From Deltaproteobacteria bacterium (GTDB lineage: Bacteria > JADJOY01), in NCBI GenBank assembly GCA_016713535.1, contig JADJOY010000035.1, forward strand, positions 1 to 64,000: DNA of 64,000 nt. The letters are read 5' to 3'. The first letter of the stretch is position 1. Every line of letters begins with the position of its first letter. The notes below the pieces were generated by a model. That model ran no database searches. It was not told the DNA's origin and saw only the letters and a program-made list of their open reading frames with translations. The translations under genes were made by a program, and so were the position numbers. Of this stretch, positions 46,718 through 55,822 are shown one piece after another.

Positions 46718-47740
46718 TCAGGCCGCCGCGGCGGGGGCGATCGAGAACGGCGGCGTGGCCAGCTTGTTGTGACCGGTGTTCGAACCGCGGATCAGCACCG
46801 GAAACCGGTCCGGGTGCATCTCGCAATCGGGCGCCGCGTATCCGAAGGTGACCGCTGCACGCCGATTCGGTGTGTTGTTGCCAGGCGCGGTGTGGATCAT
46901 GTCCTCGCGGAAGATCCAGAACTCGCCGGCCTTGCACTCGAGCGGCCGCGGCTTGGACGGCATGCGTTTGAGCGCGTCGATTGTGATCAGGTTCACGTTG
47001 TCGCCCGCGTACTCCGCCCACATCTTCTGCTCGGCCCGGGTGAGGCCGGTGAGTGGCGGCGCGCGGAAGTTGTTCTTCACCAGGCCACCGTTGCCGCGAT
47101 CGAAGAGCTGTTTGATCCGCTGCCCGGCGCCGATCATCCGTAGCGCGCTGCACACCAGCGGCCACGCGCCGCGCCCGATCTTGAGCTTGGGCGTCAGGGT
47201 GAAGTGGTCGACTCCGTACTCGTCGAGGAACTTCCGGGTCGGGAACATCCAGTAATCGACCGGCGCGAACCGTGGCACCATCTCGTCCTGCCATCGGATG
47301 AACTGGGATCCGGGCTGAACCCACAGGCAGCCGCTCTCGAGCGTCGCCGGCTCGAGCGCCACCCACACCGCGATCGAGGCGCACTTCTCCCGGGGACGAG
47401 AGGCGGTCGGCCAGGTCTGGTCCTTGCGACCGTCGCGATGGACACCGGTCGCCTTCGCGCCCGGCTTCTTCACGAACGTCCAAGCGCGCCAGAAGAGCAC
47501 GTCGTCGCCGATGATCGACCGGATGCGGTCCACGATGGCGGGATCGCTACCCAACCGGAAGACGTTCTCGTCGAGCATGTGGGCGTCCATGGTCAGATTG
47601 GCCCAGGGCGGCCCCTTGGGATCGTCGAGCAAGGGCTGGAGCGTGCGGCAGAGCTCCGCCATCTGGGACTCGCTCCGGACCTGGAACGGCCCGATACAAC
47701 CATCGCGCTCGAACGCCTCGAGCTGCTCACGCGTCAGCAT
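46718..47740 (-). CDS. phytanoyl-CoA dioxygenase (PhyH) family Fe(II)/2-oxoglutarate enzyme
   Basis: 340 residues from ATG 47740. The facial triad is visible: H101-R-D103 in GVHRDGRKDQTW and H283 in DMIHTAPGNN, with the 2OG-binding Arg in TPNRRAAVTFGY (293/294). Other family text is WVALEPATLESGCLWVQPGS and LECKAGEFWIFRED. PhyH enzymes hydroxylate a wide range of lipids and secondary metabolites; the substrate here is unknown. It is divergent from the acyltransferase gene, with 219 bases between starts for both promoters. Nearby CYP450 and acyltransferase genes suggest lipid or metabolite tailoring. Confidence 0.85.
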   Translation of the reverse strand: MLTREQLEAFERDGCIGPFQVRSESQMAELCRTLQPLLDDPKGPPWANLTMDAHMLDENVFRLGSDPAIVDRIRSIIGDDVLFWRAWTFVKKPGAKATGVHRDGRKDQTWPTASRPREKCASIAVWVALEPATLESGCLWVQPGSQFIRWQDEMVPRFAPVDYWMFPTRKFLDEYGVDHFTLTPKLKIGRGAWPLVCSALRMIGAGQRIKQLFDRGNGGLVKNNFRAPPLTGLTRAEQKMWAEYAGDNVNLITIDALKRMPSKPRPLECKAGEFWIFREDMIHTAPGNNTPNRRAAVTFGYAAPDCEMHPDRFPVLIRGSNTGHNKLATPPFSIAPAAAA

Positions 47741-47959
47741 TCGCGCCCCTCTTCGCTGTGACCGCCCGCGGCGCTGGGACTCGCTTCGGGACGACCGGAG
47801 ATCCTCCTAGCATACCGTCGTGAACAGGGTGGAGACGAGCCGCCGATGCCGTTGCGCGTCCGACTCACGCCTCCACCGCCGGCCGACGCCCACGCACCGC
47901 GTGGCCATTTGATAAGCTTGCGCGCCCTCGAAACGCCGCGCACACCGACGAGACCCCGA

Positions 47960-49306
47960 ATGAGCGCACCTTCCGCCCCCTCCGCCACCCCCCCCCACCC
48001 GGAGCTCAAGGTCAGGGACGCGTTCTCGCTCCAGCGCGGGTTCCGTGCGCTCACGACCCCGTCGACCGTCCAGATCGGCGCGCTGGATGGCCTGCGCGCG
48101 TTCTCGGTGATCTGGATCATCGCGTACCACACGGCATACGCGGCGCAGCTCTACATCGACCCGGCACGTTACCAGGCGATCGAGTCCGCCGGGATCCTCA
48201 TGCCGGTCACCCTCGCCGCTCACTACGCGCTCGACGTGTTCTTCGTGATGAGCGGCTTCCTCATCGCGCAGCTCTTGCTCTCGGAGAAGCGCCGCTACGG
48301 CGACATCGCCCTGCCGCGATTCTACGCGCGGCGTGCGCTTCGGCTGTTGCCCGCCTACTACCCGGCGATGCTGTTCCTGTTCCTGGCCGAGCCCTCGCAG
48401 GTCAAGCCCGCGATCCTCGACTTCAACCACATTCTCGGGATCGACTGGCAGATCGACCTGCACATGCCGAACTGGGGGGCGAACCTCCTCTACTTCAACA
48501 ACTTCCTGCCGTGGGACCGCCAGTTCATGGGCTGGTCGTGGACCCTGGCCATCGAGGAGCAGTTCTACATCACGTTCCCGCTCTTCCTGATGTTCGTGTT
48601 CAAACGCGGCTGGCCACTCCTACGGACCTTCGTGATCATGTTCGCGCTCGCGTTCGTGGTGCGCGCGATCGTCGCGGTGGTGGTGTTGCCCCACTCCGAC
48701 GTTCAGAACGCGATGTTCGTGAAGAGTCACACGCGTTACGGCAGCATCCAGCTCGGCGTGATCTGCGCCTACTACTACTTGTTCGTGAAAGACGTCGCGG
48801 CCCGAAAGCGCTTCATACGGTGGCTGTTCCTCGGCCCGGTGCTCTTCGTGGTCGGCGTGGTGCTGTGGAAGAAGACCGGCATGTTCCTCGGCGCGCGCGA
48901 GGTCACGATCCGATCCGCCCACCACTACCTGATCGGATCCCTGATCTGCTGGGTGGTGATGAACGTGATCGAACCGGTGAAGCCCATGTTCTGGCGCTTC
49001 GTCGACCGATTGATGTCGACCCGGATCCTGTTCATCCTCGCACAGGTCTCCTACTCGACGTACCTCCTGCACCTCACGGTCATCGCACTGGTCTATCGCT
49101 ACGTGGACGCTCACCATCCGTTCGGGCTGCAGGTGCCCGACACGCCCGCGGGTGTGCTGGCGTGGATCCTGCCCTTCATCGCGATCTGCGCGCTCGCGGC
49201 CACGCCGATGTACCTGTTCATCGAGCACCCGTGCATGGTGCTCCGGAACATCTGGTTCCGGCGGCGTCAGGCGCCGCTCGCCCAGCCGGCGCCCATCGCG
49301 ACCTGA
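47960..49306 (+). CDS. acyltransferase-3 (OafA/YrhL-like) membrane O-acyltransferase
   Basis: 448 residues from ATG 47960. The opening IGALDGLRAFSVIWIIAYHT carries the R and H signature of the family, followed by YALDVFFVMSGFLIAQLLLS, RFYARRALRLLPAYYPAM and GWSWTLAIEEQFYITFPLFL. About ten membrane helices are visible. The C-terminal end YLFIEHPCMVLRNIWF is typical. These proteins move acyl groups across or onto surface glycans at the inner membrane. There is a short AT-richer patch (GCCATTTGATAAGCTTG) about 45 bases upstream that could be part of its promoter. In-frame sequence before the ATG is Pro/Arg-rich and non-protein-like. Confidence 0.85.
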   Translation: MSAPSAPSATPPHPELKVRDAFSLQRGFRALTTPSTVQIGALDGLRAFSVIWIIAYHTAYAAQLYIDPARYQAIESAGILMPVTLAAHYALDVFFVMSGFLIAQLLLSEKRRYGDIALPRFYARRALRLLPAYYPAMLFLFLAEPSQVKPAILDFNHILGIDWQIDLHMPNWGANLLYFNNFLPWDRQFMGWSWTLAIEEQFYITFPLFLMFVFKRGWPLLRTFVIMFALAFVVRAIVAVVVLPHSDVQNAMFVKSHTRYGSIQLGVICAYYYLFVKDVAARKRFIRWLFLGPVLFVVGVVLWKKTGMFLGAREVTIRSAHHYLIGSLICWVVMNVIEPVKPMFWRFVDRLMSTRILFILAQVSYSTYLLHLTVIALVYRYVDAHHPFGLQVPDTPAGVLAWILPFIAICALAATPMYLFIEHPCMVLRNIWFRRRQAPLAQPAPIAT

Positions 49307-49371
49307 TCCGCTCCTGATCCGACCCCTCGCCGGCGCGGCGCGGAACGGTCCGCGACGCGCCGCAGGGCCGC

Positions 49372-50679
49372 TCAGGCGGCTTCGAGGATGACCGGCATTC
49401 CGTCGGAAGGCGCGAGCACGGTCGAGGTGCGAATCACCCGGGGCTCGAAGCCCGGCACCGGTCGCGGCACGATCTTGGTCAGCGCCTGCGCGATCACGAT
49501 CTTCATCTCGTAGTAGGCGAACGACATCCCGACGCAGAGCCGGGTTCCGCCGCCGAAGGGATAGAAGGCGTACGGACTCACGCGGGTGCCGACGAAGCGC
49601 ATCGGATCGAACCGTTCGGGGTCGGGCCACACGTCGGCCCTGCGGTGCGTCAGGTAGGTCGAGGCGATGACGCACGTGTCCTTCGGCAAATCCCACTCGC
49701 CGACTCGCGCGGGCGCCTGGAGATCGCGCGCCATGAGCGGCAGGATCGGGAAGAGCCGGAGCGTCTCCTTGATCACGCCTTCGAGGTACTCGAGCTTCAC
49801 GACGTCGTCCGGCTTGACCGGCCCCTTGCCGACCACGCGAGCGATCTCCTCGCGCGCCTTCTCCAGCACCTCAGGGTGCTTGGTCAGCCGGTAGAAGGTC
49901 CACGCGAGCGTGGTCGCGGTGGTCTCGTGGCCCGCCAGCAACAACGTGACGAGGTTGTCGCGCAGCGCCTGATCCGAGAGCGGCTTGCCCGACTCGTCGC
50001 GCGCCGACACCAGGAGATGGAGGACGTCTTGACGCTCGATGCCTTCGGCGGCCTCGGCCCTCGAGCGAGCGATCTCGGCATAGAGGATGGCGTCGATCTG
50101 GCTCAGCACCGGCCGGAACAACCCCAGCTTGGCCTGAATCAAGGGAAAGAACTCGGAGCGCGTCATCACCTGGAGACAGAGGCTGCGCAGGCGCTCGAAG
50201 TTCTCGCCCTTCTCGACGCCGAAGATCGTGCGCATGACCACGTCGAGGCTGATCTCGTGGACGGCCGGGTTGATCTGGAACGGCTTGCCGAGCGGCCAGC
50301 GGCTCACCGCTTCGTTGGCGATCTCGCGCATCACGTCGCCATAGGCGCGCATTCGGGCGCCGGTGAACGGCGGCGCGACGAGGCGGCGAAGGTACGTGTG
50401 AACGTCGCCGTCCGAGAGGAAGATCGATTGCTTGCCGACGACCGGGCCGGTGATCGCGTTCGAGACGCCACCGTAGAAGACGTTGGCGTCGCCCGCGAGG
50501 ATCTCCTTCACCTGGTCGGGGTGCGAGAACACGACCGTCGGCGGGGCACCCGGCCAGCGGATCGTGAACGGCTCGCCGAGCCGCTTGTGGCACTCCTCCA
50601 GGAAGGGGATCGGGGCTTTCGCCCAGCGATAGAACTGAACGATCGGGGACTGCGGCAGCGAAGGAGGCAACGCGGTCAT
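49372..50679 (-). CDS. cytochrome P450
   Basis: 435 residues from ATG 50679 (GTG 50715 would add 12). I-helix LLLAGHETTATTLAWTFYRL carries the oxygen-activation AG.ET. The K-helix is KETLRLFP (ExxR), then the PERF-like DPERFDPMRF. The heme loop FGGGTRLCVGMSFAYYE has the axial Cys at about 382. It is soluble, with no N-terminal membrane anchor, and lies closest to bacterial CYP families using a separate redox partner. No ferredoxin gene is adjacent. Substrate unknown. It is divergent from the MVF flippase gene (233 bases between starts). Confidence 0.92.
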   Translation of the reverse strand: MTALPPSLPQSPIVQFYRWAKAPIPFLEECHKRLGEPFTIRWPGAPPTVVFSHPDQVKEILAGDANVFYGGVSNAITGPVVGKQSIFLSDGDVHTYLRRLVAPPFTGARMRAYGDVMREIANEAVSRWPLGKPFQINPAVHEISLDVVMRTIFGVEKGENFERLRSLCLQVMTRSEFFPLIQAKLGLFRPVLSQIDAILYAEIARSRAEAAEGIERQDVLHLLVSARDESGKPLSDQALRDNLVTLLLAGHETTATTLAWTFYRLTKHPEVLEKAREEIARVVGKGPVKPDDVVKLEYLEGVIKETLRLFPILPLMARDLQAPARVGEWDLPKDTCVIASTYLTHRRADVWPDPERFDPMRFVGTRVSPYAFYPFGGGTRLCVGMSFAYYEMKIVIAQALTKIVPRPVPGFEPRVIRTSTVLAPSDGMPVILEAA

Positions 50680-50911
50680 CGTGCGCCCCGGTGGGTCGAA
50701 AGGGTTGGTGAACACAGAAGTATGCCCAATCCTGCACTCCGGTTGCCATCCCGCACCGTGCCCGTGGTCACTCGACTCCGATCGCAGGCGAACCCGCGCC
50801 AGCTCACGAGCCCCGACGGCGCGCCTGGTTCGGCATCCGGCGGTGACCTTGGTACGCTTGGCCGGTTCCTCATCTCAGCCGGGTGATCCCGGCCACCCCC
50901 GGAGCGCCATC

Positions 50912-52605
50912 GTGAGCGCAAACGCGCCGCAACCCAAGGTGAAGGCGCAGAAGATCTCCAAGGCGTCTCCTTTCATCGCCGCCTTCAGCATCCTCACGAT
51001 CGTCATCGGTGCTTACTCCTGGATCCTGGTGGCCAAGCAGTTCGGTGCCACCAACGATGCAGACCTGCTGTTCTGGGCCACGCTCGTGCCGGTGATGTTC
51101 GGCCAGCACACGCGCGGTGCGCTCAACCTGGCGTTCGTTCCCAGCTTCGCGGGGACCCGGGTCTCGGGCGGCGAGGAGCGCGCCTGGAGGCTCGCGTCGA
51201 GCTTCGCCAACCTCGTGGTCTCGGTGGCTTTCGGCGTCGTGGTCGTCTACGCGCTGCTCGCGCCGCTCGGCTTCCGACTCGCGAGCGGCCACGATGCGAG
51301 CGCCATCCGCGAGTTCGGCCGGCTCACCCGCATCCTCGCGCCGATCCTGCTGCTGTGGGTGGTGTTCGCGCTCGTCGAGGCGCTGCTCTACTCGTACCAG
51401 CACTACACCACGACGTCCTTCTCGACGATGATCTCGAACGTCGGGCTCATCCTCGGAGTCGTGGTGCTCGGACCGCGGCTCGGGATCGTCGGTGCGGCGA
51501 TCGGTATGACGTGTGGCTACGTCGTCCAGGCTGCGCTGCCCGCGATGCGGCTGCTCCCCTACCGTCGACTCTACTGCCGTGGCGTCGACTGGACCCAGCA
51601 GGAGCTCCGGGACGCGGTGACGCGCCTCGGACCGATCGTCATCTTCTCGCTGTGCATGCTGGGTGGGTTCGCCGTGGCCTACGGCGTGTGCGCGCGGCTC
51701 GGAGAAGGAAGGGTGTCCGCGTTCCGCTACTGCACCCAGCTGCTGATCGTCCTCCCGGCGCTGGTCAACAGCGCGATCGTGGCGCCGCTCTATCCGCGGA
51801 TGGCCGAGAAGGTCGCGCAGCGCGATCACGAGACGCTGAAGTGGATGCTCCAGACCTTCGTGCGGATGGTGTTCTTCCTCATGTTGCCGTTCGTGGTGCT
51901 GCTCATGGCGCTGCGCGTGCCGATCGTGCAGACGCTCTTCGAACGGGGCGCGTTCACCCCGGAGAGCACCCGGCTGACATCGATGGCGATGCTCGGGCTC
52001 GCGCCCTGGGTCCTCGCGATGACCCTCAACCAGCTCCCGACGTCACTCGCGATGTCCGTCGGCAAGGCTCGTCTCCTGGCGGTCATGGGGCTGGTCCTGC
52101 TCCCCATCATGGGCGGGCTCGGTCTCCTCATGTCCGACGGGCTGGGGTGGGACGTCGCGGGCATCTCGGCCGCGTTCTCGCTCAACTTCTGGCTCTCGTT
52201 CCCGCTGTTGCTGCTGATGCTGCGCCGCGAGCTGGGCGCTCTCGGCATGCGCTCGCTCTTGTTCCAGAACACGCGTACGGTCGCTGCGGCGGCGGCGATG
52301 GGCCTGGTGATCTCGCTGCCGGCCGCCGGGCTCACGCGCTGGCTCGACCAGCTCGGCGCCGCCGGGCGCCTCGCCGGCGGGGCGCTCACGCTCGCGCGGT
52401 TCTCCGAGTGCGCGGTGCTGGGGCTGGCGGGACTCGCGCTCTACGTCGTGTTCGCGCGCTGGCTCAGGGTTCCGAGGCGCTCGACTTCAAGACCGCGTTC
52501 CGCTCGATCCGCGGACCGAAAGGGGCGACCGGCGAAGGGACGGATGGGCCGACGCAGGGCGCCGATGTGGCGCGCGCGGAAGGCACGGAACCGGTCAGTT
52601 CTTGA
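50912..52605 (+). CDS. MurJ/MVF-type lipid flippase (frameshift near 52465)
   Basis: About 565 residues from GTG 50912 (GGAG upstream). The MVF fold is clear: 12-14 membrane helices, FGATNDADLLFWATLVPVMF near the start, LGLAPWVLAMTLNQLPTSLA and RALRVPIVQTLFERGAF-like text (VPIVQTLFERGAFTPEST) in the middle. Near 52465 a one-base shift moves the frame from ARWLRVP to QGSEALDFKTAFRSIRGP, and the true stop is TGA 52603-52605. Reading on in the first frame only yields antisense of the next gene. It overlaps the radical SAM gene convergently by 11 bases. It flips lipid-linked precursors; next to glycosyltransferase genes it may serve a surface glycan rather than peptidoglycan. Confidence 0.85.
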
Positions 52606-53626
52606 CCAGCGAGCGGATCCACTCGTAACCGAGCAGGTTCTCGGTCAGGAATGGCTTCAGGTTCCCGACCGGGACACCCGCGACGGCCTTCTGGCAGAGG
52701 CGGTCGCAACCTGGACAGAGGTGGCCCTCGGGAAAGCGCCGGCTCGCCATCTCCTCGCGAAGACGGCGCATCGGCTCTCCGTTCCAGATCTCCGGCAACG
52801 TCTGGGTGCGGCAATCGCCGAGGATGATGTCCTCGAAGTAGTCCTGCGGGCACGGCGACACGCGGCCATCCCAGAAGATCGTCATCGCATACCAGGGGAA
52901 CGTGCACGGCACGTAGCCACGCCCCATTCCCTCGGCCCACGTGACGTCGTCCTCCACCGTCACGTGTCCGGCCCAGTTGTGGAGGCGCTTGCGATAGAAC
53001 TTGTCGAGACCGAGGCTCCGCAGATGCTCCTCGAGCGCAACGCCTTTCGCGCGCTGCTCGGGCGTCTTCATGTCCTCCATCTCGATGACCTGGAAGATCG
53101 TGAAGGGCTTCTCGAGCTGACGCTCCTTGCGGCGTCTCAGGAAGTCCTCGATGTGCGCCAGCGTCTTCTCGAACTTTCCGTTCACCCGGTTTCGTTCGTA
53201 CGTCTCCTTGTCGTAGCCGTCGAACGAGAAGCTGAGCAGGTCCGGCGCGGCGTCGAGGAGTCGCTCGACGCGCTCCTGGTTCAGGATCGTCGCGTTGGTG
53301 TGGATCCGCGTCTTGATGCCGCGCTGTCTGCACAGGCGAACCATCTCGCAGAGCTCTTTGTGGAACGTGGACTCGCCGCGATGGGTGAGGTTCACGTCGT
53401 AGACGAAGCCGCGCGCCTCGTCCACGATCTTCTCGAAGAGCCCGAGATCCATGTAGCCGCGCGGCGGCTGTTCGGGCACCGCCTGCGGACAGTACGGGCA
53501 GCGGAGATTGCACCAGCTCGTCGGCTCGATCCAGAGCCGCACCGGCATCGCCTTGGAGACGATCTCCTGGCGCCGGAAGGAAACGTAGACCTTCGCCAGG
53601 CCGAGGAGCTGCTCGAGCTTGTTCAT
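52595..53626 (-). CDS. radical SAM/SPASM-domain protein
   Basis: 343 residues from ATG 53626. The radical SAM cluster is WCNLRCPYCPQAVP (C-x3-C-x2-C, about residues 39-46). Core strands include DVNLTHRGESTFHKE, IKTRIHTNATILN and LLSFSFDGYDKETYERNR. The SPASM-type C-terminal cysteines are in CTFPWYAMTIFWDGRVSPCP (two) and GHLCPGCDRLC (three), for auxiliary clusters. Relatives modify peptides or small molecules, or epimerise and dehydrogenate sugars. The substrate is unknown, with no precursor peptide gene visible next to it. It is last in a seven-gene minus-strand run and 82 bases after the methyltransferase-GT fusion. Confidence 0.85.
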   Translation of the reverse strand: MNKLEQLLGLAKVYVSFRRQEIVSKAMPVRLWIEPTSWCNLRCPYCPQAVPEQPPRGYMDLGLFEKIVDEARGFVYDVNLTHRGESTFHKELCEMVRLCRQRGIKTRIHTNATILNQERVERLLDAAPDLLSFSFDGYDKETYERNRVNGKFEKTLAHIEDFLRRRKERQLEKPFTIFQVIEMEDMKTPEQRAKGVALEEHLRSLGLDKFYRKRLHNWAGHVTVEDDVTWAEGMGRGYVPCTFPWYAMTIFWDGRVSPCPQDYFEDIILGDCRTQTLPEIWNGEPMRRLREEMASRRFPEGHLCPGCDRLCQKAVAGVPVGNLKPFLTENLLGYEWIRSLVKN

Positions 53627-53708
53627 CGAATCGGGCTCAGCCGGACCGGTGGTCGCGGCGCGTCGAACGCGTCAAGGTGGCTCGTTGTCCGCCGGAGCGT
53701 CGTGTCGG

Positions 53709-55805
53709 TCACGCCGCCGTTGCGGATCGGGGCGACGCCGCCGGAGCGGCCGCGATGCCTCCGATCGCCTTCTCGACCGCGACACGCGTTTGAGCCAGGT
53801 ATCGGTCCCAGCTGTAGCGCTCGAGGTAACGGGCGCGGGCCGCTTGCGCAAGCTCGGCGGCGCGGGCCGGGTCGTTCAGCACGCCGACGATTCCCGCGGC
53901 GATCCCCTCCGGGGTCACCGGGGTCAGCCACGCGGTCTGCGCGTCGAGGACTTGCGTGTGGGTGTAGAGGTCGGTCGCCACGATCGGCCGTCCCCACTTG
54001 AGGTAGCTGTAGAGTTTGAGAGGGCTGTTCTGACCACGGCTGCGTGTCGAGACCAGCACGTCCGCGGCGCGCATGAACGCAGGCACGTCCTCGAGCGGGC
54101 GCTGGCCCGTGAAGATCACCGCCGCGCCGATCCCCAGCCGCTCCGCGCGCGCGCGGAGCTCGTCGACCTGGCGCTGCTCACCGCCGACGAGCACCAGGCG
54201 GGCGGTCGGCACCGCATCCAGCACTGCGGGGAAGCTGTCGAGCAGCAGGTCGAGGCCCTGGTTGATCTCCAGCGTGCCGGTGTAGAGCACCACGCGCGCA
54301 TGTTCCGCGGCCAGCCGGTCGAGGAGCGCCCGCGACTGCGGCGCCTCGCGCCCATCCTCGACGAGATCGTCGGGGGGGCGGTTCTCGATCAAGATGCACG
54401 GAGTGCCGGGCGAACGACGCTCCACCAGATCCACCAGGTACGGGCAGACCGCGATGACGCTCCGGGATCCGGCGATCGTGGCGCGTTCGACGAGGCTCAT
54501 CGACTGACGCGCGAGCCGCGACGTCGTGAAGCCGTAGTTGTCGAGCTGCTCCGGCAGGCTCGAGTGCATGTCGTAGAGGTGTGGAATCCCGGTCAGCCAG
54601 CCGATGAAGGCGCCGATCAGGCCGGCCTCCTCGTGGCCCTGGATCAGGTGGTAGCGGTGGCGAAGCGCGAGGGAGAGCGACTTCAACGCCACCAGCGCGT
54701 CGAGCGGGATCTTGATCCACGACGGGCCGACTCGCACGTGCCTGACGCCGGGGAGGGCAGGGATGCGGTGGATCCGCACGTTGGGGATCTCGATGTCCTG
54801 CCCGACATGGTAGGTCACGAGATCGACGTCCGCACCGAGCGTGGAGAGCGCCTCCAGGCGGTGTCGGACGCTGAAGGGCGTCCCACGCGAGCTGAAGAAC
54901 GGCTGGGGCGAGATCATCAGCACGCGCGTCCGCTGCCTGCGCGTGGCGTGGAGCGTCGCCGGAGCCCCGATCAGCCGTCGCAGCCCGACGGCCGAGAGCA
55001 TGCGCTCGATCACGCGCGACCAGCCGAGCTTGCCCAGCTTGCGGTGGAAGGCGATCGGCAGCACGAACTCGCGGTGGACCTCGTTCACCTCGAATCCGTT
55101 GCGAATCAGCTCGTGCTTCAGCTCTCGCAACGTGAAGGTCCGATAGACCTGCTCGTCGTGCTTGAGGATGCGCTTCAGCACGGGGTCGAGGCGCGCGAAG
55201 CTGGTGCGGGGAGGGACGTCGAAGACGAGGTCGCGATCGGTGACGCGGCAGAGCTCGGCGAGCACGTTCTTCCAGTCCACGACGTGCATCAGCACGCGCA
55301 TGCACATCACCGCGTCGAACGCGCGATCGGCGAACGGCAGGTGGTGGGCATCCCCCGTGAGCAGCGAGAGCCGACCACCGAGCTCGGTGCTCGACTTCTC
55401 CCCTGCGCAACCGAGCATGAGGGGTGAGGCGTCGATGCCGACCACGCGTGCGCCGTCCCGAGCGAGAGGGAGCGCCAACCTCCCCGTGCCCACGCCCACG
55501 TCGAGAATGCGCCGACCGGCGAAACCCTGACCGAGGAAACGGCGAACGACCCGTTCCTGACAGTCGGCGATCCACCCGCCCACCGCCCCGCCGAACTTGG
55601 AGCGATCGAAGTCGCGCGCGATCTCGGGGCGCAGGTACACCTGATACGAGTAATGATCGCCGTGGAGGCTCGCCACGCTCACGACGCCGGGCGCACCGCC
55701 AGCCGGCTCGGAGGTCGCGACGAGCGGCTCACCGGGCGGGGGACCACCGGCGCTGGACCGCGCGCGTGCACCGGACCCTCCGTTCGCCGTCAGCGTGCCC
55801 GACAT
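53709..55805 (-). CDS. SAM-methyltransferase fused to GT4 glycosyltransferase
   Basis: 698 residues in one uninterrupted frame. The N-terminal class I methyltransferase covers about 50-290: motif I LDVGVGTGRLALPLA (101-115), VGIDASPLM, LLTGDAHHLPFADRAFDAVM, then a helical cap. The C-terminal GT-B domain covers about 310-690: MISPQPFFSSRGTPFSVRHR, QGHEEAGLIGAFIGWLTGIP, VVLYTGTLEINQGLDLLLDS, GQRPLEDVPAFMRAADVLVS and SPLKLYSYLKWGRPIVATD (donor site). It would glycosylate and methylate one acceptor, for example a lipid-linked sugar. It begins 17 bases after the B12-radical SAM gene, so one operon is likely. Confidence 0.88.
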   Translation of the reverse strand: MSGTLTANGGSGARARSSAGGPPPGEPLVATSEPAGGAPGVVSVASLHGDHYSYQVYLRPEIARDFDRSKFGGAVGGWIADCQERVVRRFLGQGFAGRRILDVGVGTGRLALPLARDGARVVGIDASPLMLGCAGEKSSTELGGRLSLLTGDAHHLPFADRAFDAVMCMRVLMHVVDWKNVLAELCRVTDRDLVFDVPPRTSFARLDPVLKRILKHDEQVYRTFTLRELKHELIRNGFEVNEVHREFVLPIAFHRKLGKLGWSRVIERMLSAVGLRRLIGAPATLHATRRQRTRVLMISPQPFFSSRGTPFSVRHRLEALSTLGADVDLVTYHVGQDIEIPNVRIHRIPALPGVRHVRVGPSWIKIPLDALVALKSLSLALRHRYHLIQGHEEAGLIGAFIGWLTGIPHLYDMHSSLPEQLDNYGFTTSRLARQSMSLVERATIAGSRSVIAVCPYLVDLVERRSPGTPCILIENRPPDDLVEDGREAPQSRALLDRLAAEHARVVLYTGTLEINQGLDLLLDSFPAVLDAVPTARLVLVGGEQRQVDELRARAERLGIGAAVIFTGQRPLEDVPAFMRAADVLVSTRSRGQNSPLKLYSYLKWGRPIVATDLYTHTQVLDAQTAWLTPVTPEGIAAGIVGVLNDPARAAELAQAARARYLERYSWDRYLAQTRVAVEKAIGGIAAAPAASPRSATAA

Positions 55806-55822
55806 CTTCCCCCCTCTCGTTC

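Noticed and set aside
50681-54001. 1,106-codon frame starting near the flippase
   Set aside because: Only the part up to about 52465 is flippase; the remainder is antisense of the SPASM radical SAM and GT genes. A one-base shift to the frame ending at 52605 gives a sensible C-terminus.
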